NCBI GenBank assembly: GCA_949357655.1
Contig: CASHTG010000015.1
Span: forward strand, 1,736,001-1,800,000
DNA length: 64,000 bases
Direction of reading: 5' to 3'
Origin: Parascedosporium putredinis
Taxonomy: Eukaryota > Ascomycota > Sordariomycetes > Microascales > Microascaceae
Shown: positions 12,267 through 25,042 of the stretch, in pieces
Numbering within the stretch: the first letter of the stretch is position 1
How the letters are laid out: each line of letters opens with the position of its first letter
The notes under the pieces: generated by a model
What the model saw: only the letters and a program-made list of their open reading frames with translations
The model's database searches: none
Told to the model about the DNA's origin: nothing
Position numbers and translations under genes: made by a program

Positions 12267-15200
12267 GTGGTGTTGGCGAAGAGACCTAGTGATGGCCCAA
12301 GAGAACATGCGCCGTTTTGTGGCAATATCAAGTACGCCTTCTGGCTGAGGGAAGGTAGTCGCACATACCAACTAGAAGTTTGCATTGTGCCCGACGATCA
12401 GCCCTAAAGAAAACCGGGGAAGCTCGCCATTATGTCGAAAGCCCGGACTATGGAGTTTGCGAAGAGTCCTCGGCATATCCCTCGTCGATCACGCGAGACG
12501 ATTCCGGGTCGTTGATGATTTATCAATGTATCCATCAATATACAAGTATAATGCAACAGTAATTTTTCACGTTGAGCTTCGGTCAATACGGCGAAAGGCT
12601 GACCTCTCCCTTTCCCCTGGAACCCTCTATCTGCTGGGAGCGTCCGCGACTTGTCGCAAGATCAGCATGCGTGAGACGATATATGTTCCACGCGGGCCTG
12701 ACAGGGCTGACGGGTGGCTGAGAGGCTGGGCCCTCGACACCTCCGTCGTTTCACCGATAACTCGTGAGCATATGGTCTTTACGACTCTACGAGTAATAGA
12801 AAACAGAATTCCAAGGGGACGCTGGCCGCCATTCCGAAGAATGCGTTTCCTCGGCGCCGTGCTTACAAGTTTGCGATCACAAGTATCATGTCAGCTTGGC
12901 GACGTTGTTGGGGCGGGGCGAACTGGTCGTTGATTCGCGGATGGGCTAGAAGGGCACAGGTCACGGGCATGGAAGCGCGCAAGGTCCTCTCAAGTGCTGC
13001 CTGCCTGTCAGCTTAGAAGTGGAAATAGCCTGGTGGCGTTTGAAATCCCCAAGACGTTGGCCGCTCTATTGCCTCGGGAGATCTCTTTTCAATCCGTCTG
13101 CTGGCGGGTACGTCCATTCTCCTATGGTTAAACGCTGAGGGACCAACTCATATCGGGGATGGCAATGGCGCCGGCAAAATTGATGCGATTCATATGTGAC
13201 GATGAAGTGCCCTGTCGGGGCACGGCGCTCCCTTTGCCGAGTTCCAGGATGATTAATTTGGCGAGGTGATATGTTTCTTGGTGATGTTGCTGATTGATTG
13301 AAGCAATATGCACGCTTCAGAGGACATTGTAAAGAGTGAAGCCGGTCTGTGCGATGCCTCCTCTTGGTGTTGTTTCCTTTGAAGACTGAATAATACAAGT
13401 CGCGGATGGGGCCGCCTTGAGGAGTTGCAAGCCTGGCTGGAGCCATCCCCGAGTGTCGTCATCCAGACTTGTGCACTCGAGGCCGAAGCGGAGGCGAAGG
13501 AATCAGAGAAGAATCCTCAGAGAAAGGGGGCGCGCATGCCAAGTTCCCAGCCTCAAAGAAGAAGCCCTGTGCTCTGCCGTATCATCGTCACAAGATGGTG
13601 GAGCTCAATGCAACTTTCTCGGTGAGAGTCTCCTGGGTACTGTGCGGGCAGATTTCTCGCACCTTTCTTCCATGTACGAAGGAACAAGGGCGAGCTTCTT
13701 CCAATGGCCGGCCTTGAACAACTTGAAGTAGTGGTGTGCTTCAAGGGAGCAGTGAAATGCATTCGCCGGTCCGGACGCCTCGTGCAGCGTGCATCGATGG
13801 GCAGGCTGGTGCAGCAAAGAAAATAAGAGATAAGAAATGAAATAGAATCAGGATAGGGCAAATAATAAGGGAAGAGAAGGCGGGCTTCGAGCGGGCGGTA
13901 GTGGGCTCCCCCAGCAACCAACACACATCGATGATTGAGCAGCCTCCGAGTCTCTCTCCCCAGGGCGGGCGCGTTGAGTACTCCGTGCCGAGGAGAGGAT
14001 GACATTCTCGGCGCCCACGAAGAAATTGGTTCGGTGGGACCTTCAAAGCCCCTGTCGCCAACACTGCCACCGCCGACCTGGGCAACATAAGCCGCCAATT
14101 GACACATCTGCCTCCATCTGCCCTCCACCTGAACTGGGATTGGAGTTTGCGGCTGACAAAATCGCGTTGTTTATGAAGGGGTTTGAAGCCCCAACAGTCA
14201 ATGGCGGGTGATGGCACTTGATTTGTTCTGATTCTGATTCCGATTCTGATAATGAGAGGGAGCGCGCTGCTGGGCTGGGCTGCTCGCCTTCTTTCGGAAT
14301 CCGGACACGGCGCCTCCCTCTCTGAAAGGGAGAGAGCCGTGCCATCCGACCCACCCTTGTCTTCGCCCGTACTCAGAGGTCGACCGCCGGCTGCCAACGG
14401 ACGCCTCTTGGCTAATACCAGCTGAGGCGAGAACAAGAGGAAATATTACTGGGGTGTGTGGGCGAGGATAGACGGGGGAAGGATTGCATGTTATTGGACA
14501 CGAAAAGTCGTCGACGTGAACTGAGCAATCTGGTCGAGGGTGGAGGATTCGAAGGGATCAACAATGGGGGTGTTCTTGCTGGGCTGATGGGCTGAAGATA
14601 ATAGATGACAACTTGGAAGTATCAGTGGTTGGTCGAGGCTTGATCAACGGATGGAGTACAAAGTGCCAAACCTCTGTTATCGTACTGTAAGGATTTCGGT
14701 TTTCGTCCAGGTCAGCACAAGAATGCAAACAGTGGCTGGAATCCAAAGTACCCAGTACCTTTTCCCCCTTCGTATACCCTGCTTGGAATCTGAAAACTTT
14801 TCGTCGCTGAAACTTTGACGTGGCGCATTTGCCATGACCTGGCTCCCCCAATCGCAATCGCGCCGTGCGAGCCGGGGCGAATTGACCACTGCATCCGTTC
14901 TCTTGCTTTGCGCAAGCATTTCCCCTCGAACAAATTTCCCTTTAATTTTTGGAGGTGGAGGGCGACGCGGCTTGTATTGAGGTGGTAATAGGTTGTAACA
15001 ACAGGCAGGCTCACAGCACAGCCCACCTCCGTCCGCTTTGTGCTGCTTTTCCATCCACCACACCTCCCGCCCCCAAAATCTACATCCGAACATTGCTACC
15101 TCCCGTCCGTCCTTTCAACGCTCTCCCATCCACAACCTCGCCAATGCACCCCCTTGAGGACAATACCCTCCACTCTTTGTGAACATCGTCGATCGAATTA

Positions 15201-15563
15201 GGCCCTTGGGAAAGCCAGTTCATTTTTGCCTATCGGTACCATTTCGAGGTCCCAAACTCTTTTCTTCTTCTTTCCCTTTCTGCCCCGGGCCTTCTTTACC
15301 GCGCACAATCCATTTGTTCTATCGCAGAGTTGGGATTTCGAGCATCACAGCTCTCGCCACGTTCCAGCCACACAACATCTCCACGCCCCATCCTTTTTCA
15401 CATCGCCGATTTCCCATCGACTACCCATCTCCAATTTCCTTTCGGCAATGCAATTCAGCGGCAACTGTGCTATTTGATGGTGCGAGTTGCAGATCAACCC
15501 TTTTTCCCTTGCCTTCCTGATTAAAATTCGCCGCCGCGAGACGCAGACCGCAATCTTGCCATC

Positions 15564-17530
15564 ATGGCCTCCGAGCAGGGTCCTGTTGTGACAGAAGCTT
15601 CGCTTCAACCGTCGCAACACGCGCCCGAAACAGCTGAATTGCCCCAGCCATCTATTACCGAAGCGACGGAATCGGACACGATCGCCAACCCTCTTAAACG
15701 AGCTCGCGATGATAGCCCTCACTCCCCGACTCCGGTGTCTGACGAACCCTCATACAAGGCGGCTCGCTTCGACATACGGTCAACCTCTCCAATCCAATTA
15801 ACCGCTGCCGCTGCCGCATTGGAGGCTGAACGGCGCCGGAGAGAGGAAGACCTTGGACACGACCATAATAGCACTGGAGACGTGACCGCGCACTCCGTGC
15901 TGGAAAAGTTGATTCAAAGCGCCGAGGCATTGGGGCAGCCCGTGTCATCTGAGCCTCCTGCTCCCCAAGTCCCAACCGCTGTGATGGACTCAGTAGCGAA
16001 ACCCGATGGCGTTGCATCCGATCACCTCCTCGATCATCCCCCGCGCTCCCAGACTCTTCGGCATCCACCCTCATCTCCGACGGCGCTCCATCAATTAGCC
16101 TAGTGGACGCCGGGCATCCCGGTGAGACGGGCATATCTGGTGAACAGGTGACGGAAAGCCCGACGCCGATGGATATCGACCCTAAGCTTGAGGAGGTTCA
16201 TGCGGCCCAACAACAACAACAGCAGCAGCAGCAGCAACAGCACGATATAAGGGCGCCGCCGACGTCTCTGTCATATCCCGGACCACAACACATTCCCAGT
16301 CCCATGCCGGCGCCACCATCTAGGACGTTAAGTTATCCGCTAACAGCTCCTTCGGATCAGGGATCTCCAACGTCGCCGGAAGCGGGAAGCAAGAGACACA
16401 AGTGCCCGTTCTGCGATACAGTATTTACTCGCCATCACAACCTAAAGAGCCATCTGTTGACGCATAGTCAAGAGAAGCCGTACGAATGCGACAAATGTAA
16501 GATGCGATTTAGGCGGCTTCACGACTTGAAGCGCCACTCGAAGCTGCACACGGGCGAAAAGCCGCACATATGCCCCAAATGCGACAGGAAGTTCGCTAGA
16601 GGAGACGCGCTCGCTAGGCATAGTAAAGGTGCCGGTGGGTGTGCTGGGCGGCGATCGAGCATGGGAAGCTTTGCGGAAGACGATCTCGCCAACTCGAGCA
16701 TGATGGACGGCGACGAGTCCCAGCTCAACGCTGCGCTCTATACCAAGTATGCAACAGAGGCGGAGGAGGCGCGGAGACGGCAAAGCCTTCCAGTTCCCAA
16801 AGCATCTTTAGGCTCGGGAGGCCAGGCTAGCCCCGAAGGCGGGCGCAGTTTCTCGAGCGGCCACTCGCGAAGCAACAGCGGTTTATATCCGCCCGCAACT
16901 GAACGTAGCAGTGTAAGTACATCGACCTCCCCAAGCTTTTCGGGCAGCACGGGCAGCGGGCACACCGTCGCGACCAGCATCTCCATGGTGCCGTTAGCAA
17001 CAACGGAAGGCTCTGCATACACGCGTGGGGAGATTACGCAGAGCCCGCGACCGTTGAGCCCGCTTGTTCCTGCCCCGCAGAGACGAGGCTCGTTTGCTGC
17101 TCCCCATCATACTCGGTCGCCAGGCCTAACGCAGCAGTCTCAGCAGCAGCAGCAACAACAGCAACCACAAGCGTATACTCGACGCGACTCCGATCGCCGG
17201 ACGCCACCAGCGTCGTCGGCTGGTTTGGGTAAGGTCAACAGCACGCCTGATGGTCGCTACGCGACGAGCCAAAACGGACAAGGGACGCCGCAGCCCGGGT
17301 CAGCACGGGCGAGCAATGGAACACAGGCGATCGACAACTCCAACATGTTTGCGGGAGACGTTTACGGTCTCTGGACCTACATACAGAATCTCGAGGAACG
17401 ATTCTCGGAGATGGAGAAGGCGGACCGCGACAAGCAAGCTCAAATCACGGCACTTAGCACCGAGGTAGCGGCGCTGCGAAAGGAGCTTGAGGCGAGACCC
17501 GTCGCGGAGCTTGCTGTCACCAAACAATAA
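15564..17530 (+). CDS. C2H2 zinc-finger transcription factor with polyQ, one frame break
   Basis: Nuclear DNA-binding regulator. Around residues 277-365 there are three fingers: CPFCDTVFTRHHNLKSHLLTH, CDKCKMRFRRLHDLKRHSKLH and CPKCDRKFARGDALARHSKG followed by GGC. The last finger uses Cys in place of the final His (C2HC), and HTGEKP links fingers two and three. Before the fingers are acidic, Pro-rich and polyQ segments; after them is a long Ser/Thr/Pro-rich tail with a second polyQ, and a C-terminal coiled coil near YGLWTYIQNLEERFSEME. The frame breaks in the C5 run 16038-16042; one added C joins the two halves into 655 aa without an intron. The start at 15564 has a good context (CATCATGG). 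Azf1/Klf1-like by finger layout only, so I give no symbol. Confidence 0.87.
16208..16240. repeat. CAA/CAG repeat encoding polyglutamine
   Basis: Mixed CAA/CAG codons encode about eleven Gln in the C2H2 factor; a second, shorter CAG/CAA tract lies near 17140-17170 in the same gene. Confidence 0.9.
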
Positions 17531-20297
17531 TGACTATAAATGATGTCTACTGCAGATGACCTGCGCAGATCTTGCGGCTAACACGACAACCTAGGGGAAG
17601 GGGGGGCGTGTTTGGGAAAAGGGGGAAAAACCGAGGGGGTGCCGATGTAGGCACATGCACCTCAAGGAAGAGGCTAAATGAGAAAGGATGATGAGCAGGC
17701 GGGCGGAGAGAGACTTCTAAACATGGGATCGGATTTGGAATGGCGTTTTAAGGTCCACAGGCAAGCAGGTGCGGCTTTTTCTTCTTTGATTCTTTTTCTT
17801 TTTTTCTTTTCTTCCTCTCGTCAGCTTAACGCCTTGCCAGTTTTCAAGATACGGGGACATGGGATGATCCGGAACAAAAAAGGAGTGGGTAGCCCTGGCA
17901 TGGCACGTCGAGGGGCGATGTCTTGCGGACGAGGGACGTATGGAAGTCGTTCAGTTGTCCAACTAGAGGGGCCCTCAGTCTAGGGGTATGGTTTCTTTTG
18001 AAGTTAGGACTTTGTTGGTCGCTTGGAGGTTGGCTCGGTTTGTCACAAATTGCCTTGGTATCTGATGCGAGTTTTTGCGTGTATTATTATGTATATATCT
18101 GTGTGGGTCAAATGGTTTTATGTCTAGGATCCGGTCTTGAGAGGAGGGAGAAGCAGCGGGCGAGAAGAGGCAGGATAGCCGCACAACATCAGACATTGAT
18201 CAAAACTAGGAGATGCGCCGACGTTGTGCTCCTGGCTTTCCCCACCGTGTTTATACTTGCTTGGTTGTCGTCTTGTGCTCTCGTAGTTTTTACCATCGAA
18301 TCTCGCCGACTAGCGTAAACACAGAACTTGGGTATCTAGTGGGCCCGTCTTTGCAATCGTGGCTGGCAATCTAAGGAAGCGCGAGGGTTTGCTTGCCCAT
18401 GACGGATCCTCGCTGGAGGACGCCATTTCAAGTGTAGTGCTTGCTCAAGGTTTAATAATGAGAATTGTTTCTGGGGACGGAGGCTAGATTGGTGCCGCCG
18501 GCAAACCAAATCAATGAACCTTCCGGCCCGCTATACAACCTAGCCTAGCCGGTTGCCCGGTTCCTGATGGAACGGACCTCTCCATGGATTGATCCATGGA
18601 TGGTCCCATTGCATTCGTTGGTGGGGCATGTGGCGTACGATTGATGAATCGTGGCTCGTATGCTAGGCGACTCGACTGGTAGTATTGTAGATGATCCATT
18701 TCTAAGCCAAACGAGCGGATACCGATACCCGCCATGATTAAGATATTCAAGGGATCCCATGACACCTGAAGCAATGTTGAGGAGATGACGTGGATACGGT
18801 TTGAAGAACTGTTGGATGGAAAAAGCATCCGAGTCTTGACGTGTGGCCACGCAGGTTGGGTTGACGTTTGGAGGGCTTTGGGGCTACATGGTTACTGATC
18901 GACTGTCCCCGGCTATTCGTGTTTCTTTTTAGACGCGGCGGCTGCTCGATACTTGACTTCCAATATTTACATAGTATGCTACCAAGTTGGCTGGTGGACA
19001 TAGTATCCTAATGTTGTGCTTCAACCAGGTCTGTCCGATTGAATGGCTGACACTCACCAGGTGTTTGGGTGTTTAGCATGTGCTGGCCGAGGCTGTGCCT
19101 TGATCCGTTGGACTTAGTGAATGTGGATCAAAGGAGAAAAAAAGGTTCAAAGGGCCCGGGAGCCATTGTTCATTCAGCTAAGGGATTGCCACCCGAGGAT
19201 TGATTGATGATCACTCGGCAACGGATCTATAGAATGTAGCTTGAGGCATGTGGATTGATTTTAGGGATTGGCCCTGGGCTCATAATCAATCCCAGCGGTC
19301 CCAGGTGCAGCATTTCTCGACCCCTCATATCCATAACTTTATACAGTGCTCTTTCAGAACATTGAACGTAGGACATGAGAGGCGACGTCATCAGGTCAAC
19401 TTGAAGTGTTACAAGGCAAATATTGGTCGGCCATCTAGTAGAGGGAGGCGCTCGCATCAACCTGTACGGTACGTCAAACAATACATTAATAGGTCTATCA
19501 ACATGTACATCTTCTAACAGTTTTCGGAAGGCACAAATGCGGTGCATGTCCCACCTCTGGGCATTCGACCGTGGAAGGTAGAGTAGACTCTGGCAAGTCT
19601 GGGCTGTACTCGCAACCGAGCTGTTCTTCACGGACAAGTCCGACCTGGACGCTTCTTTGGTCATCTCGCTCTTCGCCAACCTCGGCGTCCTTGATTGATC
19701 TTGGTTCGCCCCATCTGTGCTGTCGCGCAAACGAGGTCTGAGAGGAACCATCTTTGTCCTTTTTCTTTTTTTTTTTCTCTCTCCCCATCTCTCCAGGGGT
19801 TTTCGCTTTCGGATGGTTTCTTTTTAAACCTCCTCCCCCAGACCCGCCCCTGACCTAATTGATCTTGGTCACAAATCTTAAAACTACTCATCCCCTCTTT
19901 CCTCCATCCACCAAAACTACCTGACAGGACTTTGCAAGTACGCGAGTCTCTTAGCCTCCCCAATTTTCCTCTCTTATTTTCGTATCACCACCTCACACTC
20001 CGTACTCTTCCCACTCAGCTTTGCGCCGAGTGTGCCGACCGAGGTTTGTGCATTTTCACGGCCGATGCGACACTGCTTCGGCCGGACACAGACACCAGCC
20101 GTAAGCTATTGAGCGGCTTCCCACTTAGCGCAAGCCCCTTGCTCCCCTCCCTGTCCAACCTCAGGATTGCATCAGATCACATTAGGCTGGCTTTGGAACC
20201 GCTGGGACTTGACATAAAGCTTCCCCTCTTGCCGCACCATCCCTCGCGTGCGGCCCTGTCGACCCAACCCACTCTTCACGCTCACTTTCTTGTCATC
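17531..20297. other. Intergenic, 3' UTR of C2H2 gene and promoter/leader of DGAT
   Basis: No gene recognised. A T-rich stretch (about 17779-17820) may be in the C2H2 3' UTR. From about 19740 the plus strand becomes strongly CT-rich, typical of a fungal core promoter and leader. The DGAT frame stays open upstream of its ATG to 19932, so a longer N-terminus cannot be excluded. Confidence 0.55.
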
Positions 20298-22024
20298 ATG
20301 GCTGCGATAGTACACCCGGTGGGTGACAAAGACGTCGATCAGAAAGGTAGGTTTACGCCCAGATGAAGAGGAAATTATTCTTCTTTCCTTGAAATGATTT
20401 TTTTCTCTTTCTTCTCGTTATCATGATTTTCTACCTTTGCTTCTCCTTGTCTCTCGCTCAATATTAAGCTCCCATCCACTTGAGTGCTGGATGTTACCCC
20501 GGACAAGGGTGATGCGGCTCGACGCCTCAATGTCACGCTAGGGGCGGTGCATCGTCATCTGACTTTGCCTGACGAGAAGTCTTGCCTGGCTGGTGCTTTC
20601 ACTACCTCTCTACTCATGACCTTGCCCGCGCACTCTTCCACCCCCAGCGATTGCTGCCTTCTTTTATTTTTATTTTTATTGCGAGGCTAGGCCAATGTTT
20701 TAACCAACTTTTATCTCGCTACAGTACCGTCGACCGATTTCTCATCCCCTTCATCTGACGTAGTGCCCTCGTGGTCGATGGAGCAAAAAGAAATCATCGA
20801 GGCTGGAACCGCCTCGACGGCAAGCGAAGATTCGAGATCGCGCGAGACGAGTTATGCCACATCGGAAACGACGGAAACGACACTCGATGCCAACGACGAT
20901 CGGCAGCATGACCTACGCATGAGCAAAAAGGAAGAGAGGGAGGACTACCCGCCGCTAAGCAACATCGCGGAGAATCTACACTATGAGAGGCACGGTTGGA
21001 GCCGGGCGGGCATCAGGTTTGCCCCTCTCCGCGTGCCGCTGGTTAGGCGCCTGCAGACCCTCGCGGTGCTGGTCCATTGCACCGCCGTCGTTTTTCTTCC
21101 CGCGCTCTTCTTCTTCCTTTGCGCCATGCCCCTGCTGTGGCCCATCGTGATCCCCTACCTCATCCACCTCTCCGTATCCACCGCGGCCACCGACGGCAAG
21201 CTCAAATACCGATCCGAACATGTCAGGTCGCTGCCTCTTTGGCGGTTGTTCGCCGGCTATTTTCCAATCAGGCTGCACAAGACACACGACCTCCCAGCCG
21301 ACGGAAAGTACATCCTCGGATACCATCCCCATGGAATCATTTCCCACGGTGCATGGGCGGCTTTCACCACGAATGCATTGGGCTTTAACGAAAAGTTCCC
21401 GGGCATCACCAACACGCTCGTCACCTTGGAGTCTAACTTCAAGATCCCCATCTACCGTGATTGGCTCCTGGCTATGGGGCTGAGGTCCGTATCTAAGGAG
21501 TCGATTTGGAACACCCTGACCCGGGGTGGGCCCGATAGCCAGGGAACCGGCCGAGCTGTGACTATCGTTGTGGGCGGGGCGCGCGAGTCTCTAGAAGCCG
21601 AGCCTAGGACGCTGCGTCTAATCTTGAAGTCGCGCAAGGGCTTCGTCAAGATGGCTCTCAGGACCGGGGCCGATCTCGTCCCCGTACTCGCCTTTGGCGA
21701 GAACGCCTTGTACGACCAGTTGACGCCCAAGACTCACCCAATGGTCCACAAGTTCCAGATGCTGTGTCTCAAAGTTTTCAAGTTTACCCTACCGGCTCTC
21801 CACGGCCGGGGGTGCTCAACTACGATATTGGACTTATGCCCTACCGTCGACCGGTCAACATTGTCGTTGGCAAGCCTATTCCCGTTGAGAAGGTGGCAAC
21901 ACCGGAGCAGGGAGAAATCGACAGGCTGCACGATCTGTACGTTGCCGAGCTTCAAAGAATCTGGGACGCTTACAAAGACGAATTCTCCATGGACCGTGAA
22001 TCGGAACTCGAGATAGTCGGCTGA
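20298..22024 (+). CDS. Diacylglycerol O-acyltransferase, DGAT2 family, one frame break
   Basis: Makes triacylglycerol from diacylglycerol and acyl-CoA at the ER and lipid droplet. Exon 1 is 20298-20346, an unusually long 378-nt intron runs to 20724, and exon 2 is 20725-22024. The N-terminus is Ser/Thr/Glu-rich; a membrane hairpin follows (LVHCTAVVFLPALFFFLCA and the next hydrophobic stretch). The catalytic DGAT2 signature YHPHGIISHGAW, then GGARESLEAEP and FGENALYDQL, are clear. The frame breaks in the G5 run 21808-21812; one added G continues into VLNYDIGLMPYRRPVNIVVG, the conserved C-terminal block, giving 449 aa. The ATG has a strong context. This is the Dga1-type enzyme; DGAT1 is a different fold. 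Confidence 0.9.
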
Positions 22025-22028
22025 ACTT

Positions 22029-22068
<40 letters not shown>

Positions 22069-22795
22069 CATTTTGTCGCGGAATTATTCGGAATGGCGGG
22101 GCTGCATAACATTTACAAACGGTTGGGCAAAAACGGACTCGCCGCGCCTCGGGGCACTCGGGGGCGGGCATTGACTCCCGGGCAGGTTTTACTTGTGTTT
22201 CCTTTCAGGTGTATGTGTATTACTTGGGCTACTCCCTATGTGCGCTGTGGTCAAGCTTTTGGAACATCAGGAAAGGGACAACCAAACATGGCACATTGGT
22301 TTGTCCTGTTCGTCTTTTCTATACTTTTTTTTTTTTCTTTCTTCGTATTGGCATATGGCATGGTTCAACGGGGTTCGCCTTTTCCCACTTCCTTTTCTTC
22401 TCCTAGTTGTAAAATCATCATCAATCAGGAAACATTTCCAAGATAAGAGTCTCTTCCAGTGAATGCCCATGCTTTGTTGCTATAAGTAGTATTATCTCAT
22501 CCGTGCACTAGTGTAGACGAGGTCCATGCTGAGCACCTGCCGATCCAGTTCAATGACACCTCTGAACGTCAGCTGACTTCGCGCGGAAGTGGGTGCAGCA
22601 GGCGCGATTCGCGCTCAACCAATTGCTCGCACTGCATTGAATTTTGAAGCATCCATGGATCCGTCCAGCCTGACGCCGAAATTCATTGCGACGTGCCGCC
22701 GCCCTAATTTTTGACCAAATCGTACCATCACAGGCGCATACAGGCACTCACAGGCACTCACAGAAAGCTCCGTATCCTATCAGCGACTTCTTAGG
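22025..22795. other. Intergenic between DGAT and APN1
   Basis: Holds the DGAT 3' UTR, beginning with a TC microsatellite just after the stop, a T-rich stretch near 22322-22340, and the APN1 promoter with a short CAGGCACTCA tandem repeat about 22740-22762. No gene seen. Confidence 0.6.
22033..22064. repeat. (TC)n microsatellite in the DGAT 3' UTR
   Basis: About 15 TC units, beginning nine bases after the DGAT stop codon. Confidence 0.9.
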
Positions 22796-24362
22796 ATGTG
22801 CCCTACATCCTTGCGCAAGCGGGCCGCGCGGCTAGCCGATAAAGTTTCCCACCGTAACCAGTCGAAGCGCAAGGTCAAGGACGAGGACGAGGACGAGGAT
22901 CTTCACGAGAGCGAAAGCGACGGGTACGACGACGGCACCGCTAGCGAGGAGGAGGAAGAGAAGAGTAAAACCGCAAAGAAGCGCAAAGTAGCCGCGCCCA
23001 AGGCAGCGCCCAAGGCCAGGGCTAAGCCAACGAAGAGACAGAAGAAGGACGGTGACGACATGACGCCCCTTGCCTCGAGAACGGCGGTGGCGTCTTTGAA
23101 GAAGGCAATGTATATTGGTGCGCATGTCAGCGCAGCTGGAGGTGTGTGTTTCTTCTGGCCCGGTCCCTCCTTTGTGGCACCGGTCCTAGCCCCCTTCTCT
23201 TCTCTCTCCCTACCGGCTAACACGCATCCCCAGGCGTTCACAACTCCATCCCCAACGCTCTTCACATTGGAGCCAACGCCTTTGCGCTTTTCCTCAAGTC
23301 CCAGAGGAAATGGACGAACCCCCGCTGGCCGCCGATGTCGCCAAGCAGTACCGAGATCTTGCCGCCAAGAATTCGTACGCGTCGAACCTCCACGTCTTGC
23401 CCCACGGGAGCTACCTCGTCAACCTCGCCCAAGCCGACCCCGAGAAGGCGACCCAGGCGTATACCAGTTTCGTCGATGACCTGAAGCGATGCGACGAACT
23501 AGGGATTCGGCTGTACAACTTCCACCCCGGCAACAGCGGCGGCGCCGACAAGGCGGAGGCGTGCGCGCGCATCGCCGAGAGGTTGAATGCCGCTCACGCA
23601 GAGACGGAGAGCGTCGTCACGGTGCTGGAGAACATGGCTGGCGGGGGCAACGTCGTGGGCGGGAGGTTCGAGGAGCTACGGGACATCATCGAGGGAGTCA
23701 AGGATAAGAAGAGGGTTGCCGTGTGCTTGGACACGTGCCATGCCTTTGCCGCCGGGTACGATATGAGGACGCCCGAGGCTTACAAGAAGACGATGAAGAA
23801 CTTTGACGAGGTGGTAGGACTCAAGTACCTCAAAGCTTTTCACAGTATGATTACCCCCCTTCTCCTTTCCCATTAACTATCTCCCCATCACTTCTTTTTC
23901 CTTGCACGCCTAACACAGCCGTTCCCGTTGCGTAGTAAATGATAGCAAAGCCCCTCTCGGCTCCAACCGCGATCTGCACGCCAACATCGGTACCGGATTC
24001 CTCGGCCTGCGAGCGTTCCACAGCCTCGTCAACGACGATCATTTTACCGGCTGCCCCATGGTCCTCGAGACCCCCATCGATCGCAAGGGCCCCGACGGCA
24101 AAACGGTCGAGGACAAGCAGGTCTGGGCGGACGAGATCAAGTTATTGGAGTGGCTCGTGGGCGCGGACCCGGAGTCCGACGAATTCAAGGAGAAGGAAAC
24201 CTCCCTGCAAAGGAGGGTGCTTCTGAGCGGGCCAAGTTGCAGGACCAAGTCGACCGCAAGGTAGCCAAGGATGCGAAGAAGGGGCAAAAGGCCACCAAGG
24301 GCGCCGCGAAGAAGGCTGGGAAAAAGAAGGTCAAGGAGGAGACGGATGACGAAAGCGATTAG
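22796..24362 (+). CDS. apn1: AP endonuclease 1 (endonuclease IV family), two frame breaks
   Basis: Base-excision repair enzyme that cuts DNA at abasic sites, using a three-zinc centre. Exons 22796-23141, 23234-23844 and 23936-24362. The N-terminus is a lysine- and acid-rich nuclear-targeting extension (KKRKVAAPKA). The endonuclease IV barrel follows: MYIGAHVSAAGG, LPHGSYLVNL, LYNFHPGNSGG, LENMAGGGN, VCLDTCHAFAAGYD, FHINDSKAPLGSNRD and ANIGTGFLG, supplying the metal-binding His, Glu and Asp residues. The C-terminus is again Lys-rich. Frame breaks lie at the C5 run 23319-23323 and near the CCC at 24203-24205; one added base at each gives 461 aa. Family assignment is secure. The start is the first good ATG in an open frame. 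Confidence 0.92.
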
Positions 24363-25042
24363 TGAAGGCGGCACCAAAGCTTGTTGCTCGGCTCCGCTAC
24401 CAAACCTCTTGCTTGACTCTCTCTAGGGCTCTAGGAGTGCAATGACGCATCTCATAAAGTTGGGCGGTTGCATAATGGTTGTAGGATAATGCCAGGCACT
24501 GCCGAGCGCTGCTGGACAACGCATGTCGACCTGCTTAGACCTATAGACTAAGAAGTACAATATATAGACGAATGGCGCAAACTTCGTGCCACGCCACTTG
24601 AACGCCTCCCCTTGCGAACCTCTCCATCACAGGGGGTTTTGTGGGCATCCTTTTGTGGACATCCCGAATCAAAAGTCTCGGTACATGCAGACCCCCTTGA
24701 TAGTGGTACATTAAACTCGTAATAACCAATGTTCATAAAAGGGATATAATTAACACGATATCAAGTGAGGAATAAAATAACTAGATTCACCAAGGAACTC
24801 GACTCCCCTTGTATCAGGAAAAGTGAGAACCAGAGGAGAAAAAAACAACACCCACTCTGGCTTTCCCGGTAGCCAAACTTTCCTAAATGAAGAACTCCGC
24901 ATCACTCATCATCTCTAAGAGAAACTAGGCCGGAAAAGAAACCAAAAAAAAGAAGAGACAGGGACTCCAAGACCAAAAGAAAATGCAGCACCGCACAACC
25001 ATGGGCATCACATCATAAACGACAAAGCATCTCCCCCTCCCC
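24363..25042. other. Convergent 3' intergenic region
   Basis: Lies between the 3' ends of APN1 (plus) and BUB1 (minus). A/T-rich in the middle (about 24725-24790), as expected for fungal 3' UTRs. No gene seen. Confidence 0.6.

Larger units (their letters stand above)
6857..15563. other. 8.7 kb stretch without a recognisable gene
   Basis: Lies between the starts of the SUN gene (minus) and the C2H2 gene (plus), so it holds both promoters. Both strands have many open frames of up to about 230 codons, but none has a recognisable domain, consistent splice sites or a family resemblance. Present are a CGACTG-type tandem repeat (7520-7547), a 21-T run (12246-12266), and CT-rich sequence from about 15040 to 15540 that looks like the leader of the downstream gene. 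No tRNA, rRNA or transposon remnant was recognised by eye. Confidence 0.55.

Noticed and set aside
12385..12933. 182-codon plus frame in the gene-poor interval
   Set aside because: No recognisable family and no supporting promoter or intron signals.
13741..14436. 231-codon minus frame in the gene-poor interval
   Set aside because: No domain, splice pattern or typical codon use; several overlapping frames of similar length exist here.
20484..20690. Small frame inside the DGAT intron
   Set aside because: Lies wholly within a well-supported intron and lacks similarity to any protein.
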